From the NCBI GenBank assembly GCA_003263775.1, contig JYJJ01000034.1, forward strand, positions 186,001 to 250,000: a stretch of DNA of 64,000 bases. The letters are read 5' to 3'. Under the pieces are notes generated by a model. It was not told where the DNA came from, ran no database searches, and saw only the letters and a program-made list of their open reading frames with translations. The position numbers and the translations under genes were made by a program. Source of the stretch: Vibrio maritimus (GTDB taxonomy: Bacteria; Pseudomonadota; Gammaproteobacteria; Enterobacterales; Vibrionaceae). Positions 24,484 through 36,100 of the stretch are shown here, in pieces. How positions within the stretch are numbered: position 1 is the first letter of the stretch; each line of letters opens with the position of its first letter.

Positions 24484-26757
24484 ATGATTTCGATTAATGA
24501 CCAAGGATTAGAGTTTCACCTTCAAACCAAACGCTCCAGCTATTTAATTAAGGTCACGAGCACCGGCCACCTTGTTCATCTTCACTATGGAGATAGGCTC
24601 ACTCATCGACCTCATTTCGATGCCCTAGAGCATCTTTATCACGGCAAGATGGGCTCTTCGACAGACTATGCTGACGTACCGGGGCAAACTTTAAATACCT
24701 TCAGACTTGAAGTGCCTACCTTTGGCAAAGGGGACTACCGAAGTCCACTTTTGCATGTTGAGTATGCCGACGGCTCACGTGTCACCGATTTACTCTACCA
24801 ATCACACCAACTTCTAGACAGCAAACCCAATCTCGAGGGTCTACCATCAGCAAGTGCCGAGCCAAATAGTCAGCACCTAGTCATTACCTTGGTCGACCCC
24901 GTTACCAAACTTGAAATAGACGTGCACTACTCAGTCTTTAGCCAATCGGACGTCGTCACTCGCCATTTAGTGGTGCGAAATCAAGCCGATCAGCCCGTGC
25001 AACTTCTTCGTGCACTCAGTAGCTGTGTCGATTTTGCAGACGAGAGCTGGGATCTGATTCACCTGCAAGGCAAATGGATCAAAGAGGCACAAGTCGCACG
25101 CCAAGGGCTGGAAAAAGGCACGGTTCAAATAGATTCCAAAAAAGGGGTGAGCAGCGCCAACCACAATCCGTTTATTGCCCTTGCAAGAAAAGAGACCAAT
25201 GAACATCTTGGCGCCTGCTATGGGTTTGGGCTTATGTACAGCGGCAACCACCTATCGGTGGCGGAAGTATCCCCGTACAACCAAACGCGAGTCATGACCG
25301 GCATTAATGACTTTGATTTCCGTTGGAAACTGGAGTCAGGCGAGACATTTACCACGCCAGAGATCGCTCTCACTTACTCTGCAAGCGGCTTGAACCGTAT
25401 GAGCCAGCAAATGCACCAGTTCATCAACCTACATGTTATTTCAGAGCAGTGGCGCGGCGCAGAACGTCCTATCCAAGTAAACAACTGGGAAGCAACCTAC
25501 TTCGATTTTGACTACGACAAGCTGGATGCCATCGCACAAAAAGCCAAATCGATTGGTGTCGAGCTATTCGTACTTGATGATGGCTGGTTTGGCAAACGCG
25601 ATGACGACACCACCAGCCTTGGCGACTATTTTGACAACCCAAAACTTGTTGGTGGTATCGCGCGAATCAGTGAGACCGTGAAAGAGTACGGACTCAAGTT
25701 TGGTATTTGGGTCGAACCAGAAATGGTCTCACCTGACAGTGAGCTATTTCGCGCGCACCCTGAATGGGCGATTGCTCACCCCGAGCGAACGCCTTCATTA
25801 GGTCGAAATCAGCTAGTGCTCGATATGGCCAATCCAAAGGTGATTGAGTATCTATTCGAGAAACTCAGTGATGTATTTACCCGCGCCAAAGTCGATTACG
25901 TGAAATGGGATCACAACCGAAACTTTAGTGATACCTACGCTCATTCCTTATCAGCAAAAGAGCAAGCTTCGTTTAATCACCGCTATGTTCTTGGACTGTA
26001 TGACTTACTGAGTCGGCTGACAAAGGCCTTCCCGAACATTCTATTTGAGTCTTGTTCTAGCGGCGGTAATCGCTTTGATCTCGGCATGCTAAGCTACATG
26101 CCGCAGACCTGGACGAGTGACAACACTGATGCCATTGAACGCTTGAACATCCAGCACGGCACCTCTCTGTGTTATCCGTTGTCGGCCATGAGCGCGCATG
26201 TCGCCGCAAAACCATCGCACCAAGTCCTGCGCCGCACACCGATTGAAACACGCTTTAATGTCGCTGCCTTTGGAAACTTCGGCTATCAACTCGACATCAC
26301 TCAACTCACCGAGCAAGAAACTCAAGCGGTGGTGGAGCAAATCGCGTTCTACAAGCAGCACCGACAACTGCTTCAATTTGGCCGCTTTTACCGTCTGTCT
26401 TCCCCATTTGAAGGCAACATTACCACCTGGTTGGTGGTCAATGATGACGGCAGCGAAGCCCTACTCGGCTACTACCAAAAGCTGCAGCAAAGTAGCGGCG
26501 AGTTAGAAACCATCAAACTGCCCGCGTTAAACCCAGAGTTAGCATTTACCATACGCTCTAGAGCACAATATCAAGAAGAGATTGAAACCACAGGCACGCT
26601 TGTTAACAGCGAGCTGTATCAGCTCTATGGCGACCAACTCGCCAGTGTTGGTTTACCGCTCAACAATCAGTTTATGGGAGTGGAGCTCACGAAGCACACT
26701 CGGCATATTGGTGACTTTGGGTCTCGGATCTATCATATTGTAGCGATTGACGCTTGA
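24484..26757 (+). CDS. Alpha-galactosidase, GH36
   Basis: The 757-residue enzyme releases galactose from melibiose, raffinose and similar sugars. It has an N-terminal beta-sandwich, a TIM barrel with Y-V-K-W-D-H-N-R (nucleophile Asp, about 480) and W-T-S-D-N-T-D-A (acid/base Asp, about 545), and a C-terminal sandwich. No signal peptide is seen, so it acts inside the cell on imported sugar. It starts 33 bases after galR, probably in the same transcript. Family and length fit the tetrameric bacterial type. Confidence 0.93.
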   Translation: MISINDQGLEFHLQTKRSSYLIKVTSTGHLVHLHYGDRLTHRPHFDALEHLYHGKMGSSTDYADVPGQTLNTFRLEVPTFGKGDYRSPLLHVEYADGSRVTDLLYQSHQLLDSKPNLEGLPSASAEPNSQHLVITLVDPVTKLEIDVHYSVFSQSDVVTRHLVVRNQADQPVQLLRALSSCVDFADESWDLIHLQGKWIKEAQVARQGLEKGTVQIDSKKGVSSANHNPFIALARKETNEHLGACYGFGLMYSGNHLSVAEVSPYNQTRVMTGINDFDFRWKLESGETFTTPEIALTYSASGLNRMSQQMHQFINLHVISEQWRGAERPIQVNNWEATYFDFDYDKLDAIAQKAKSIGVELFVLDDGWFGKRDDDTTSLGDYFDNPKLVGGIARISETVKEYGLKFGIWVEPEMVSPDSELFRAHPEWAIAHPERTPSLGRNQLVLDMANPKVIEYLFEKLSDVFTRAKVDYVKWDHNRNFSDTYAHSLSAKEQASFNHRYVLGLYDLLSRLTKAFPNILFESCSSGGNRFDLGMLSYMPQTWTSDNTDAIERLNIQHGTSLCYPLSAMSAHVAAKPSHQVLRRTPIETRFNVAAFGNFGYQLDITQLTEQETQAVVEQIAFYKQHRQLLQFGRFYRLSSPFEGNITTWLVVNDDGSEALLGYYQKLQQSSGELETIKLPALNPELAFTIRSRAQYQEEIETTGTLVNSELYQLYGDQLASVGLPLNNQFMGVELTKHTRHIGDFGSRIYHIVAIDA

Positions 26758-26806
26758 GTTTAGATGACAGAAGTCATTCCAGATAGTTGTGGCGAAGACG
26801 AATACT

Positions 26807-26853
26807 CGACTTAACCATAGTGTGAGTTAAGTCGCCCATGAGTTAAGTCGCCC
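26807..26853. repeat. Inverted and direct repeats after the GH36 gene
   Basis: CGACTTAAC (26807-26815) pairs with GTTAAGTCG (26826-26834) as a 9-bp stem. GAGTTAAGTCGCCC occurs twice, 16 bases apart (26824-26837 and 26840-26853). No T tract follows. It contains the AAGTCG core of the shared promoters to the right. From 26854 to 27134 nothing gene-like is seen. Confidence 0.6.
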
Positions 26854-27134
26854 CGCCAGCAAGGAACTGGACAAAAATCATTTAGAGTAAAAAGCCTAAA
26901 AACTAGCTATATACATTAGTTTGGCTATGCCAACACATTGCTTGCCTATAGCCGGTGCTAAATAATTATGCAAAATTGGTTTATATGCCTTCGACTCTCT
27001 ATTTACTCCTAGGTGTGTATTGATTTGGCACTATAAACCGAAAGCATCGTAAATAGTGACAGTCGTCCTTAACTAAGCTGAATAAATAGCCTATACCAGG
27101 CTACTTTTGACACACTCCAATAGTCCTTGAACAC

Positions 27135-27204
27135 CTCAAGTTGAAATTCGAATTAAAGCTAGTCGATTCTGGTGGTTAACCAAGTCGATTTAAAAATCAA
27201 TAAT
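27135..27204 (+). promoter_or_regulatory. Shared-type promoter, DUF1254 gene
   Basis: AAGTT (27138-27142), TAGTC (27160-27164) and AAGTC (27182-27186) are spaced 22 bases apart. TTAACC (27176-27181) is the -35, then 17 bases, then AATAAT (27199-27204) as -10. This is the same layout as the promoters at 31053, 36323, 37868, 40039, 42151 and 43334. Confidence 0.75.
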
Positions 27205-27245
27205 ACTCCCGAACTCAACGTTAATCACTTTTTAGGAGTATGAAC

Positions 27246-28286
27246 ATGACTAAATCAAACACATTCACAGTAATTGGTACTGCTATTGCTTTAGCTTTGG
27301 GCACATCAGCAGCAATCGCTAACGAAACTAAAACAGAGCCACTCATCCCTGTCACGGTAGAGAACTTCGTAGAAGTCGAGGTGGATGCACGTATTCATGC
27401 ATTTACGCAAGCTGGCGGCATGAATGGTGGAATGGTCTATGATGTTCCAACCCCGACTGATAACCAAGCCGTACCTCGTATGAATCGAGATACGTTATAC
27501 AAGGGCATCCCAGTTGACACAAGTGAAGGATACACGATCTCTATTCCAGAGCACTCGGATGACCGCTACGTATCAGTATATGTTTTAGATAACGACCACA
27601 AAACACTGCATATTTTAAAGGGTTCTGGAACAACTCATACGTTCGATAAGCAAGAAGATACGCGCTGGGTAGTAGCAATCCCTCGTATTCAAGTTTTTGA
27701 CCAAGCAGATAAAGATGATGTCGCTATCGCGGCAGAAATCCTTCATAGCGTTACGGTGACGTCCGACAGCATGGATGAGAAGCCGTTGGTCAACTGGGAT
27801 TGGCAAGGCATGATGGAAATGCGTTCCGGCTATGAGCAAGAAATGCGCGACACTATCACTCAATATCCGTCTGATTGGCAAGGCGCTAGAGGTGAAGTAG
27901 ACCGATATGAAGGTCACAATATGGCTGTCGCAACATCGTGGGGATTATTCCCAAGCTCAGAAACCGTGTACATCGCACAGGCTCCTGACCTTGGTACCGA
28001 ACAATGCTTTACTGCCACCTATGATGTGCCTGAGCACGGTGCATTTTGGTCAATGACCGTCTACAACGATGAAGGCTATATGTTCTCACAGCACAATAAT
28101 ATCAACAGTGCATCGATGGCAATGAATGAGGATGGCACGGCAACCATTCACTATGGAAGTGAAGAAGTCTGCGGTCAAGTAGCTAATCGCCTCGATACGA
28201 CGGAAGGATGGAACTTGCTAATGCGCGTATATGAGCCTGGTCAATCGGTGATCGATGGTGATTATAAGCTCCCTAAAATCAAATAG
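27246..28286 (+). CDS. Periplasmic DUF1254/DUF1214 protein
   Basis: The 346-residue protein has a signal peptide ending near A-A-I-A (about residue 23). An N-terminal DUF1254 part (P-R-M-N-R-D-T-L-Y) and a C-terminal DUF1214 part (F-W-S-M-T-V-Y-N-D-E-G-Y, then an N-W-L-like end) follow. The family's function is not known; members are exported and often found with envelope or stress genes. ATG 27246 is chosen because AGGAG ends seven bases before it, while the ATG at 27240 is only one base away. It is under a shared-type promoter. Confidence 0.82.
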   Translation: MTKSNTFTVIGTAIALALGTSAAIANETKTEPLIPVTVENFVEVEVDARIHAFTQAGGMNGGMVYDVPTPTDNQAVPRMNRDTLYKGIPVDTSEGYTISIPEHSDDRYVSVYVLDNDHKTLHILKGSGTTHTFDKQEDTRWVVAIPRIQVFDQADKDDVAIAAEILHSVTVTSDSMDEKPLVNWDWQGMMEMRSGYEQEMRDTITQYPSDWQGARGEVDRYEGHNMAVATSWGLFPSSETVYIAQAPDLGTEQCFTATYDVPEHGAFWSMTVYNDEGYMFSQHNNINSASMAMNEDGTATIHYGSEEVCGQVANRLDTTEGWNLLMRVYEPGQSVIDGDYKLPKIK

Positions 28287-28293
28287 CTGGTAT

Positions 28294-28319
28294 GTCGGTG
28301 AGAGGTCTCTCTCGCCGAC
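28294..28319. repeat. Stable hairpin after the DUF1254 gene
   Basis: GTCGGTGAGAG pairs with CTCTCGCCGAC (one G-T pair) around a four-base loop, eight bases past the stop. No T tract follows, so it may shield the transcript end rather than terminate. Confidence 0.6.
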
Positions 28320-28425
28320 TCAATCATACAGACAACTTAATGATACAAAATAACTTCTGTCATTCATCACAACAGTCACTAAGGTGTTGATGTGATGGAT
28401 GGCTCACCATCTATCGAGATTTCCA

Positions 28426-29156
28426 ATGAAATATCTAACATTTGCTTCTACTCAAACTGCTTCGCCTCACTTTTCCTTTGTTAAATCTGTTTTGACCTTA
28501 GCAATGGTCAGTGCTTCTTTCGTCAATGTAGCGCCTGTTTTTGCAGAAGATAAGCACCATGAAGATCCTACCCAAATTGTGACTCGTGTGGGCATAGGTT
28601 ACACCGATAGCATCACACTATCAGGTTCAATAGGACTCGATGATGCACGAATGGTCAGTGCTCGCATCAATCAAGATAATGAATGGCGGATTGGTGGCTC
28701 GTGGCTATTTGATGCAGGCATTGTAAATTTTAACTTCAACCGTACAGATTATGATCATGGCAGCTACCGCAACGGCTACAGTATTGGCACATTTGTACCA
28801 CTGTCGTATTTTGACATGACCCCTGGAGGGTGGATGTTATTTCCTATGGCGGGCTATAGCTTCAATGAAGGTGAAATTGCGATTCCACAGGGTGAGGAAA
28901 TAGTCATGATGCGAAACAAAAGCCATGGAGCATATTTAGGGATGTTTGGACTACGCCCCTTGGTGATAGCCGTTGGAGTCTAATGGGCTTTGCCGGTGGT
29001 GCCGTGGGTTCAAATAGTTACAGCAGTTACTGGGCTGGAGCGGGATTGAGCTATAAGTTCACCGAACAGTTATCATCTCGTTTGCATGCAACACTATCTG
29101 AAGATGATTTTGGAAAGAATAACCAATTTGGATTCTCTGTCACCTATCAACTATAA
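28426..29156 (+). CDS. Outer-membrane beta-barrel-like protein (one frameshift)
   Basis: Joined length is about 243 residues. A signal-like N-terminus ends near V-F-A-E-D. Alternating strands rich in Gly, Tyr and Phe follow, and the protein ends F-S-V-T-Y-Q-L, like a barrel terminal strand. The frame breaks near 28957: GG should be GGG in C-C-T-T-G-G-T. Repair gives P-L-G-D-S-R-W-S-L-M-G-F and reads on to TAA 29154-29156. ATG 28426 has a weak ribosome site, and ATG 28399 nine codons upstream is possible. No specific family is recognised. Confidence 0.65.
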
Positions 29157-29291
29157 ATCCACGTTATTTAAGCATCAATAATAACTCTGTATTTTGGCCA
29201 TCATTAGCCATGCGCAGTGTGAATGATAACGTCGATATTAATTCGTCAAGTTAAAAGTAGGAATTATTCACAATTATGGTGATTGGATAAA

Positions 29292-30801
29292 ATGAAGCAC
29301 TTTATCATCCTTCTTATCTTTTTTGTTGCTGGCTGTGCAAACAGTCACAAGATTGTTGACGCCAACCCTTCTCTTGATATTACGGACACTGAGCACATGT
29401 CAAACGTATATCAGTCAAGACGATGGCAACCGACAGCACTATTTGAAACTAGCAGAATACACCATTGATGCCACTCATTATATCTTTACTCAAGATATGA
29501 TGGGACTAGCGATGCTTGGCGCCTTATGTAATGCCGTACAGCGCGGTGTCGATGTAAGATTTATGGTTGATTCCATCGGCTCTTTTAGTGTCACGCACAA
29601 AGAAATTAAAGGGTTAATAGAATGTGCTAAAAAAGCACAAGAATTAGGAGGTAGTGGTAAAAAAGCTCGAGTTCAAGCCGTTGTTTTTAACGCGGTTTCA
29701 AAACCATTCACACGTGTAAACCGACGCTCTCATGACAAGCTTCTGATTGTTGATGGTCGTTTCCCGAGTCAGAGCTGGGTAATGACTGGAGGTAGAAATG
29801 TATCGTTAGACTATTTTGGATTAAATGTGGATGGAAGTAAAAACTATGATACCTATCAAGATCTAGAAATCTTAGTGCGACCACAATGCCATGTAGTCTC
29901 ATACGACGACAATATCGGTTATCTCGCAGAAGAGTACTTCACGCACCTTTTCTCTCATGACGGCAACAAGTTATTAAAACAATGGTTTCCTAGACCATTG
30001 CAAAGACGCAAAGCTCAAGAAGCATTAGAATCCCTAAAATCCATGCCGAAATTTCAAGAACAGTACAATAAGGTACCAAGTAATCTTCGCGATAACCCAC
30101 TTAAATCTGACGTAAAATTGGCTCATGAGTTATACAACTTAAAGTCATTCTCTGTCGTCTCTCGTCGTATGGAGATTTTAGACAAAAACCCGAACTCTAT
30201 AGTCGCAATTTTGGAGGACATTACACTCAATAATAAGAATGCTAAGCATCTCAAAATCATCTCTCCTTATGCTTTTTTAGCGACGTACAATGAACCAGGG
30301 CACGCTCACTATTATGACGGGCGTCAAGCTCTTGAAGAATGGTTAGCCGCAGATCCAGAGAGAACGGTTGAAGTGGTGTCCAATTCAGTGTTAACCAGTG
30401 ACAATTTCCTCACTCAAGCCATTATTGATATCGAGTCTGTACCAAGAGCTCTGTTATCAGAAGAGCAGCTTAGGGTGTGGCAACGACATGAAAGCAAGGA
30501 GCAACTGCTTACTGATACGGATTGGCTTGAAGCAACGTCAAACCCCCGATTGCGGATCTACCAGTTAGGGAAAGAAGACAGTGTCGATTTGGGAGGAGAC
30601 CAGCATTATGGAAAACTTCATGCAAAAGCCATAATCGTCGACGATCTTGGTTTTGTTGGGACGACTAACTTAGATTATCGATCACGGTTATTTAATAATG
30701 AAGTCGGCTATTTCTATGAGAGCGCTGAAGTATCAGACGCCTTAATAGACATCTTTGAGAGCTTAAAGAGCAATTCGTATCTGTGGGGAAGCAAAGAGTA
30801 G
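29292..30801 (+). CDS. Phospholipase D-like lipoprotein (one frameshift)
   Basis: Joined length is about 502 residues. A lipobox (F-V-A-G-C) near residue 16 suggests a membrane-anchored lipoprotein. Two HKD motifs mark the PLD superfamily: S-H-D-K-L-L-I-V-D-G (about 140) and L-H-A-K-A-I-I-V-D-D (about 440). Relatives are cardiolipin synthase C and envelope phospholipases. The frame breaks near 29405. Here removing one base (CAAAC to CAAC) joins the parts, the only insertion-like break in the window. ATG 29292 is chosen as the start of the lipoprotein signal. Confidence 0.78.
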
Positions 30802-30995
30802 CTAGAAATGCGAGAAGACGTCATACAAGGGTCGATTTTAAAGGGAATAACCACGAGTGAGCAGCGCTCTATATATCAGTCGCTAAGATACAGCGGACTC
30901 AAGTGGCAAATGTAGAAAATATATTTCCCGTATACCCTGAATAATAGTCCAACCCTATGTCCACCATACTCCGTGACCCAAAAAACCTCCCAAGT

Positions 30996-31032
30996 CCCTC
31001 GAGTTAGGCGTACGCCAATCGAGGGCTTTTTG
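30996..31032 (+). terminator. Terminator upstream of the porin-RND operon
   Basis: CCCTCGA (30996-31002) pairs with TCGAGGG (31019-31025) around an inner palindrome GGCGTACGCC. CTTTTTG follows. It separates the PLD gene from the next promoter. The rest of the 30802-31052 gap shows no gene. Confidence 0.75.
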
Positions 31033-31052
31033 TTTTCATAATTACATGAAGT

Positions 31053-31122
31053 CTCAAGTTGGTATTCGACTTTTACCCAGTCCGTTTCCGCTATTAACCA
31101 AGTCGAGTTTTGCGAACATAAT
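31053..31122 (+). promoter_or_regulatory. Shared-type promoter, porin-RND operon
   Basis: AAGTT (31056-31060), CAGTC (31078-31082) and AAGTC (31100-31104) are 22 bases apart. TTAACC (31094-31099), 17 bases and CATAAT (31117-31122) form the core promoter. Its third half-site TTAACCAAGTCGA is identical to that at 27176. Confidence 0.78.
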
Positions 31123-31164
31123 TCTTCCTGTTCTCAACACACTTTAATTTATAGGAATGAACTT

Positions 31165-31956
31165 ATGAACAACGTAAAAACACTTAACTCCCTAGCATTG
31201 GCCGTCGCACTGAGTTTGAGCACTTCAGCAGCTCTCGCGGAAAACAACGAAGTTCAAGATATGTCTGACCCACTCGCGGTTTACACACAAGCGGGCTTTG
31301 GTGCAACAGACAAAGGGCTCAACTTAAAATTTGGCCAAACCTACGACACAGGAAATGATGACACAATGGCAATGAATGTCTTTGAAGTTAAAGGCATTGC
31401 CGGTGATATCTTCGGCTGGGCGGGTTCAAGTGAGCGTGACGACTCTATTGATAGTGTTCGATTCCGTAACTTTAATGTCGACCATACTAATGGACGCGGC
31501 TCGCAAGTAGATATGAATTATGACGTTGAGAGAGAAAGCTTAGATATCTCATACAGCTTTATTCAGGCACTACCTCAATGGGGTGGCTTAAACGTGTATC
31601 CACTTGCCGGTGTAGGCGTGAATCTAACCAATGGTGAGATGGATACAGGTAACGGAGTCGAGAAAATCGGCTACACAATCCCTGGCACGTTTGGTGTGGT
31701 GGGTGCTTACACCAAATACAGCATTACAGACAACCTTTGGATCAACTACAACCCGATGTGGTTAACCACGATTTCTGGTGCTGACGCGTATGTAAACAAC
31801 GCGTATGGTGCAGGAAATAGCTCCGTATTTGCTAACGAACTGGCTGTTTCCTATCAAATTAACCCTCGAACAAATGTGCGCTACTTTGCTAACTGGACAC
31901 AATACCAGAGTTTTTCTGACGGGGACCAAAGAATCGAAATCAACTATCAGTTTTAA
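31165..31956 (+). CDS. Outer-membrane beta-barrel protein
   Basis: The 263-residue protein has a signal peptide (ends A-A-L-A near 25). The rest alternates polar and aromatic residues and ends in I-E-I-N-Y-Q-F, a C-terminal aromatic strand typical of barrels handled by BamA. It could be a small porin. It opens an operon with an RND adaptor and pump, in the place where a TolC-like channel is sometimes found. It is too small and lacks the helices for a TolC protein. An AGGAA site precedes the ATG. Confidence 0.75.
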   Translation: MNNVKTLNSLALAVALSLSTSAALAENNEVQDMSDPLAVYTQAGFGATDKGLNLKFGQTYDTGNDDTMAMNVFEVKGIAGDIFGWAGSSERDDSIDSVRFRNFNVDHTNGRGSQVDMNYDVERESLDISYSFIQALPQWGGLNVYPLAGVGVNLTNGEMDTGNGVEKIGYTIPGTFGVVGAYTKYSITDNLWINYNPMWLTTISGADAYVNNAYGAGNSSVFANELAVSYQINPRTNVRYFANWTQYQSFSDGDQRIEINYQF

Positions 31957-32084
31957 CGAATGGCCATTTAGTGGGGAGGGAGCCCCATGCTGACGCTCTA
32001 CCACACAACGGAAAGTATCTACTCCCAGCGAACTTATGTACGGGAGGCAATCACCATCTAGACCCACTTTCTAAGAGATATACA

Positions 32085-33133
32085 ATGAAAAATGTCAAAT
32101 GCTCACTCCCTCTACTAGTCAGTCTTCTAGCATCACCTTCCTATGCTGCTGGTATTCCAGTTCATACTGTGACGGTACAAGTAGACCATCACCAGCCGAC
32201 GCTGTACTTAACCGCTAAGCTCGAAGCCCAAGAGCATGCTCAGCTAACATCACGCGTCACTGGTTTTTTACAAAAACAGCTTTTTCCCGACGGCTCATCG
32301 GTAAATAAAGGCGATGTCATCTTTCAAATAGACGACACTACCTACCGTTTTGCTTTGCAGTCCATGTTGGCTAATCAGCAACAAGCGGAAGCTGCAGTTA
32401 TCCAAGCTAAGCTACAATACGAACGATTCAAAACACTGGTCAGTTCAGGCAGTGTTACTCAAGCCAATTTAGACGACGCAAGTGCGACGCTTGCAATCCG
32501 GCAGGCTGAACTGACACAAGCCAAAGCATCTGTAAAAAAAGCGAAAGAGAACCTTTGGCATACAAAAATCCGAGCCCCATACAACGGTCAACTTGGTAAA
32601 AGTAATTTCTCTACTGGAGATATGGTGTCACCAGAGTCTGGTGCCATCATAGACATCGTTCAACAGCACCCTCTAAACGCTGCCTTTTCTATTGGCAGTG
32701 AGGATTTAGTGCAGTTCCCTATCGATCAACCTAAAACTGTCTCTGTTTCTCTACAGCAGCCAATTTCCAAAGTGGGTGAAATAGTGTTCATTGATAATAA
32801 ATTGAATGCCGCAACTGGCACATTGAGCGCTTCGGCAGAGTTCTCGAACCAGGATAAGTCTCTGCGTCCCAACCAAATTACAACACTAGAGTTGGCCAGT
32901 AACCGCACTCAACGTGGATTCTGGATGCCACACTCCGCTGTTGTTCAAGACCTACTGACGCAATTTGTCTACGTGGTCAACGAAGATGGGCTTGCAGAGC
33001 GAAGAGAAGTCACAGTAGTCGCACGTGATGGAAACCAGATCTTTGTTACGGAGGGTGTTGAGCAAGGAGACCGAGTCATTACCGAAGGCTAATTCGTGTT
33101 CGCCCTAACGTTCCTGTTGATATCCAAGAGTAG
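32085..33133 (+). CDS. RND efflux periplasmic adaptor, AcrA/MexA type (one frameshift)
   Basis: Joined length is about 349 residues. A signal peptide (ends S-Y-A-A) precedes a lipoyl half-motif (G-S-S-V-N-K-G-D-V-I-F-Q-I-D), a coiled-coil hairpin rich in Ala, Gln and Lys (about 95-150), and the barrel domains (R-A-P-Y-N-G-Q-L-G-K). The frame breaks at 33090. One extra T in GGCTAA (to GGCTTAA) restores E-G-L-I-R-V-R-P and ends at TAG 33131-33133, right before the pump gene. ATG 32085 fits the signal peptide. It links the pump to an outer-membrane channel. Confidence 0.85.
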
Positions 33134-33141
33134 GAGGCAAG

Positions 33142-36100
33142 ATGTTAAGTCAATTTTTTATCAACCGACCTAAGTTTGCTTTTGTCATTTCAATCATCCT
33201 TGCTTTTCTTGGTAGCATCGCCATTAAACAGATGCCTGTATCAGACTACCCAGATATTACACCACCTGTCATCAATGTGGTTGCCGTGTACCCTGGAGCC
33301 AGTGCTGAGACCATCGAAACCGTGGTTGGTTCGGCAATCGAAGCTGAAGTAAATGGTGTCGACGACATGCTGTATATGGATTCGCGCTCTTCAAACGATG
33401 GATCATATCGATTACAAGTAACGTTTAATATTGGCACCGATCCAGATATGGCTCAGGTTAATGTCCAAAACCGTGTGTCTGCAGCGCTTTCATCATTGCC
33501 TTCAGTGGTGAATGAAATGGGCGTGAGAGTATTTAAAGCGTCCTCTGACACCTTAATGGCACTTGCTGTTTACTCGCCGAATAATACATTTGATGAAACA
33601 CATTTAAATACATGGGTAGAGGTTAACCTGCAAGATCGCTTAACTCGTATACCTGGTGTTGGCGATACCAACGTACTCGGTACCAGTTACGCGATGAGGA
33701 TTTGGCTTGATGTCGAGCATATGCAAGCGCTGAATGTGACCACTCAAGAAGTTCGTCAAGCCTTACTTGATCAAAATAATCAAATTCCGGCAGGGCAACT
33801 CGGCTCGACCCTTATCAGTGAAGATATTGCATTCCAAACCCCGCTGTTAAGTGATGAACGATTGCAGAGTGAGCAAGAGTTTTCCTCAATCATTGTTAAG
33901 AGTGCAGCTGATGGCAGCCATATTTATCTCGCTGACATTGCACACATAGAAATGGGCAATGATCGCTATGAATCGTATGCTCACCTTAATGGTCAAGCTG
34001 CCTCTTTGATGACCATTTCATTGGCACCCGGAGCAAACGCGCTCGAAACCAGCGCCGCCATTAAACAACTGCTTGATGACACGGATTGGCCTTCTGATAT
34101 GCTTATGCCTACCCATTTGATATTACTAACTTTATCGAAGACTCGATCAGTGATATTACCATGACTTTGCTCATTGCCGCGGTTTTGGTGGTGATTGTCA
34201 CTTACTTCTTTTTGGGCAGTATTCGCGCCACAATTGTGCCATTGCTTGCTATTCCAGTCTCGTTAGTTGGAAGCTTTTTCTTCATGCAACTTATGGGGTT
34301 CACGATCAATACCATCACGCTTTTTGGCCTGATACTGGCAATAGGCATTGTCGTAGATAACGCTATTCTTGTGATTGAAAACGTTGAGCGGATCTTGAAC
34401 GAGAATCTACACTATACTGCGGCAGATGCAACACGTGAAGCGATGCGCGAGGTCTCAGGCCCAATAGTGTCATCAACTTTAGTTATGTTAGCTGTCTTTC
34501 TGCCAGTGAGCTTTTTACCTGGTATTACGGGGCAAATGTTTTCTCAATTTGGGCTTACGATCTGTATTGCGCTCGTGCTATCGGCCATTAACGCATTGAC
34601 ATTTTCTCCGGCACTGTGTGCGTTAATAATGAAACGCGTCGAACGTCAACCATCTTGGTTTATTGCATTTAACCGGCTGTTTGAAAAAGTCACCGTGCTT
34701 TATGGAAAGGCCGCAGCGCTAGTAGTGCGTAAGTCTCTGGTTTTGCTTGGGTTATTTGTTACAACGCTTGGTGCCATTTTCGCGCTAGATCAACAGATCC
34801 CCTCCGCATTTATCGAAAATGAAGATAAAGGATCCATGCTTGCCATTGTTCAATTGCCCGATGGTGCATCGCTTGCGAGAACCCAATCGTTCGCCGCAGA
34901 GGTGGAAGGCATCATGTTAGACGATCCTGCAGTAGCCAATGTGGGTGGAGCGACCGGCTTTGGTATTTTGACCTTTTCACGTCAATCTAACTCGGCGACC
35001 TTTTTTGTTGACTTAAAACCTTGGGAGGAGAGGCGACTATTGGAGGGTGATAATACAGCCGCGGATGTGCAGATGCGCCTTAATCAAACCCTAAGTCAGC
35101 TTCCGCAAGGGGTCGCGATGGCAGTGACGCCACCAGCGATTCCAGGTATAGGCTCAGGTTCAAACTTAGAATTTATGTTGCAAGATACACAAGGTCGCTC
35201 TAAGGCCGAATTGGCCGACACCACGCAACAACTAATCGCAGCGGCAAATCAGTGCCCAGAGCTGCAAGGTGTATTCACCCTGTTTAGAGCCAATGTGCCT
35301 CACTTTGCCATCAATATTGATAGAGAGAAAGCGCGTCAGTACGGCGTCAGCGTGACGACCATTAATGATGCGATTGTCACCAATCTGGCATCAGTCAGAG
35401 TGAATGACTTTTCATTGTGGGGACAGACTTATTATGTCTATATTCAAGCAAAGCCAGAACAACGTATCGACCCATCTGATATCGGAAAAATACACGTGCG
35501 CAGCGCGGAAAACGAGATGCTACCACTGTCTGAAGTTGCCACTATTGAGCCTCAGTTAGTTCCTGATATTACTAACCGATACAATATGTTATCAGCAGCA
35601 AAGGTGTTTGTGGGAACGGCGCCTGGGTACTCTTCAGGTGACACCATTGCAGCAATGGAAAGCGTTGCAAATAAAGTGCTGCCATATGGCTACAGCTATG
35701 AATGGACAACCATGGCGCTACAAGAAAAAACGGCTGGTAACGCGATTGTGTATGCATTTGCACTCGCCTTTATCTTTATTTACCTGTTCTTGGTTGCCCA
35801 ATATGAATCTTGGACGTTACCTGCGGTCATCATTATCACTGCGCCCACTGCAGCGGTTGGCACCATGTTAGCGCTTACTAGTTACGGCATGCGTTAACGC
35901 TATATGGTCAGATTGGGTTAGTACTTTTGATAGCTCTGGCCGCCAAAAACGCCATCCTCATTGTAGAGTTTGCAAAAACCAAACGCGAAGATAGCGGACT
36001 TTCTATTGAAGATGCCGCGATTAAAGGAGGCACCATGCGTTTTCGTGCAGTGAATATGACGTCTTGGTCATTTGCGTTGGGTATTGTGCCAATGGTATTG

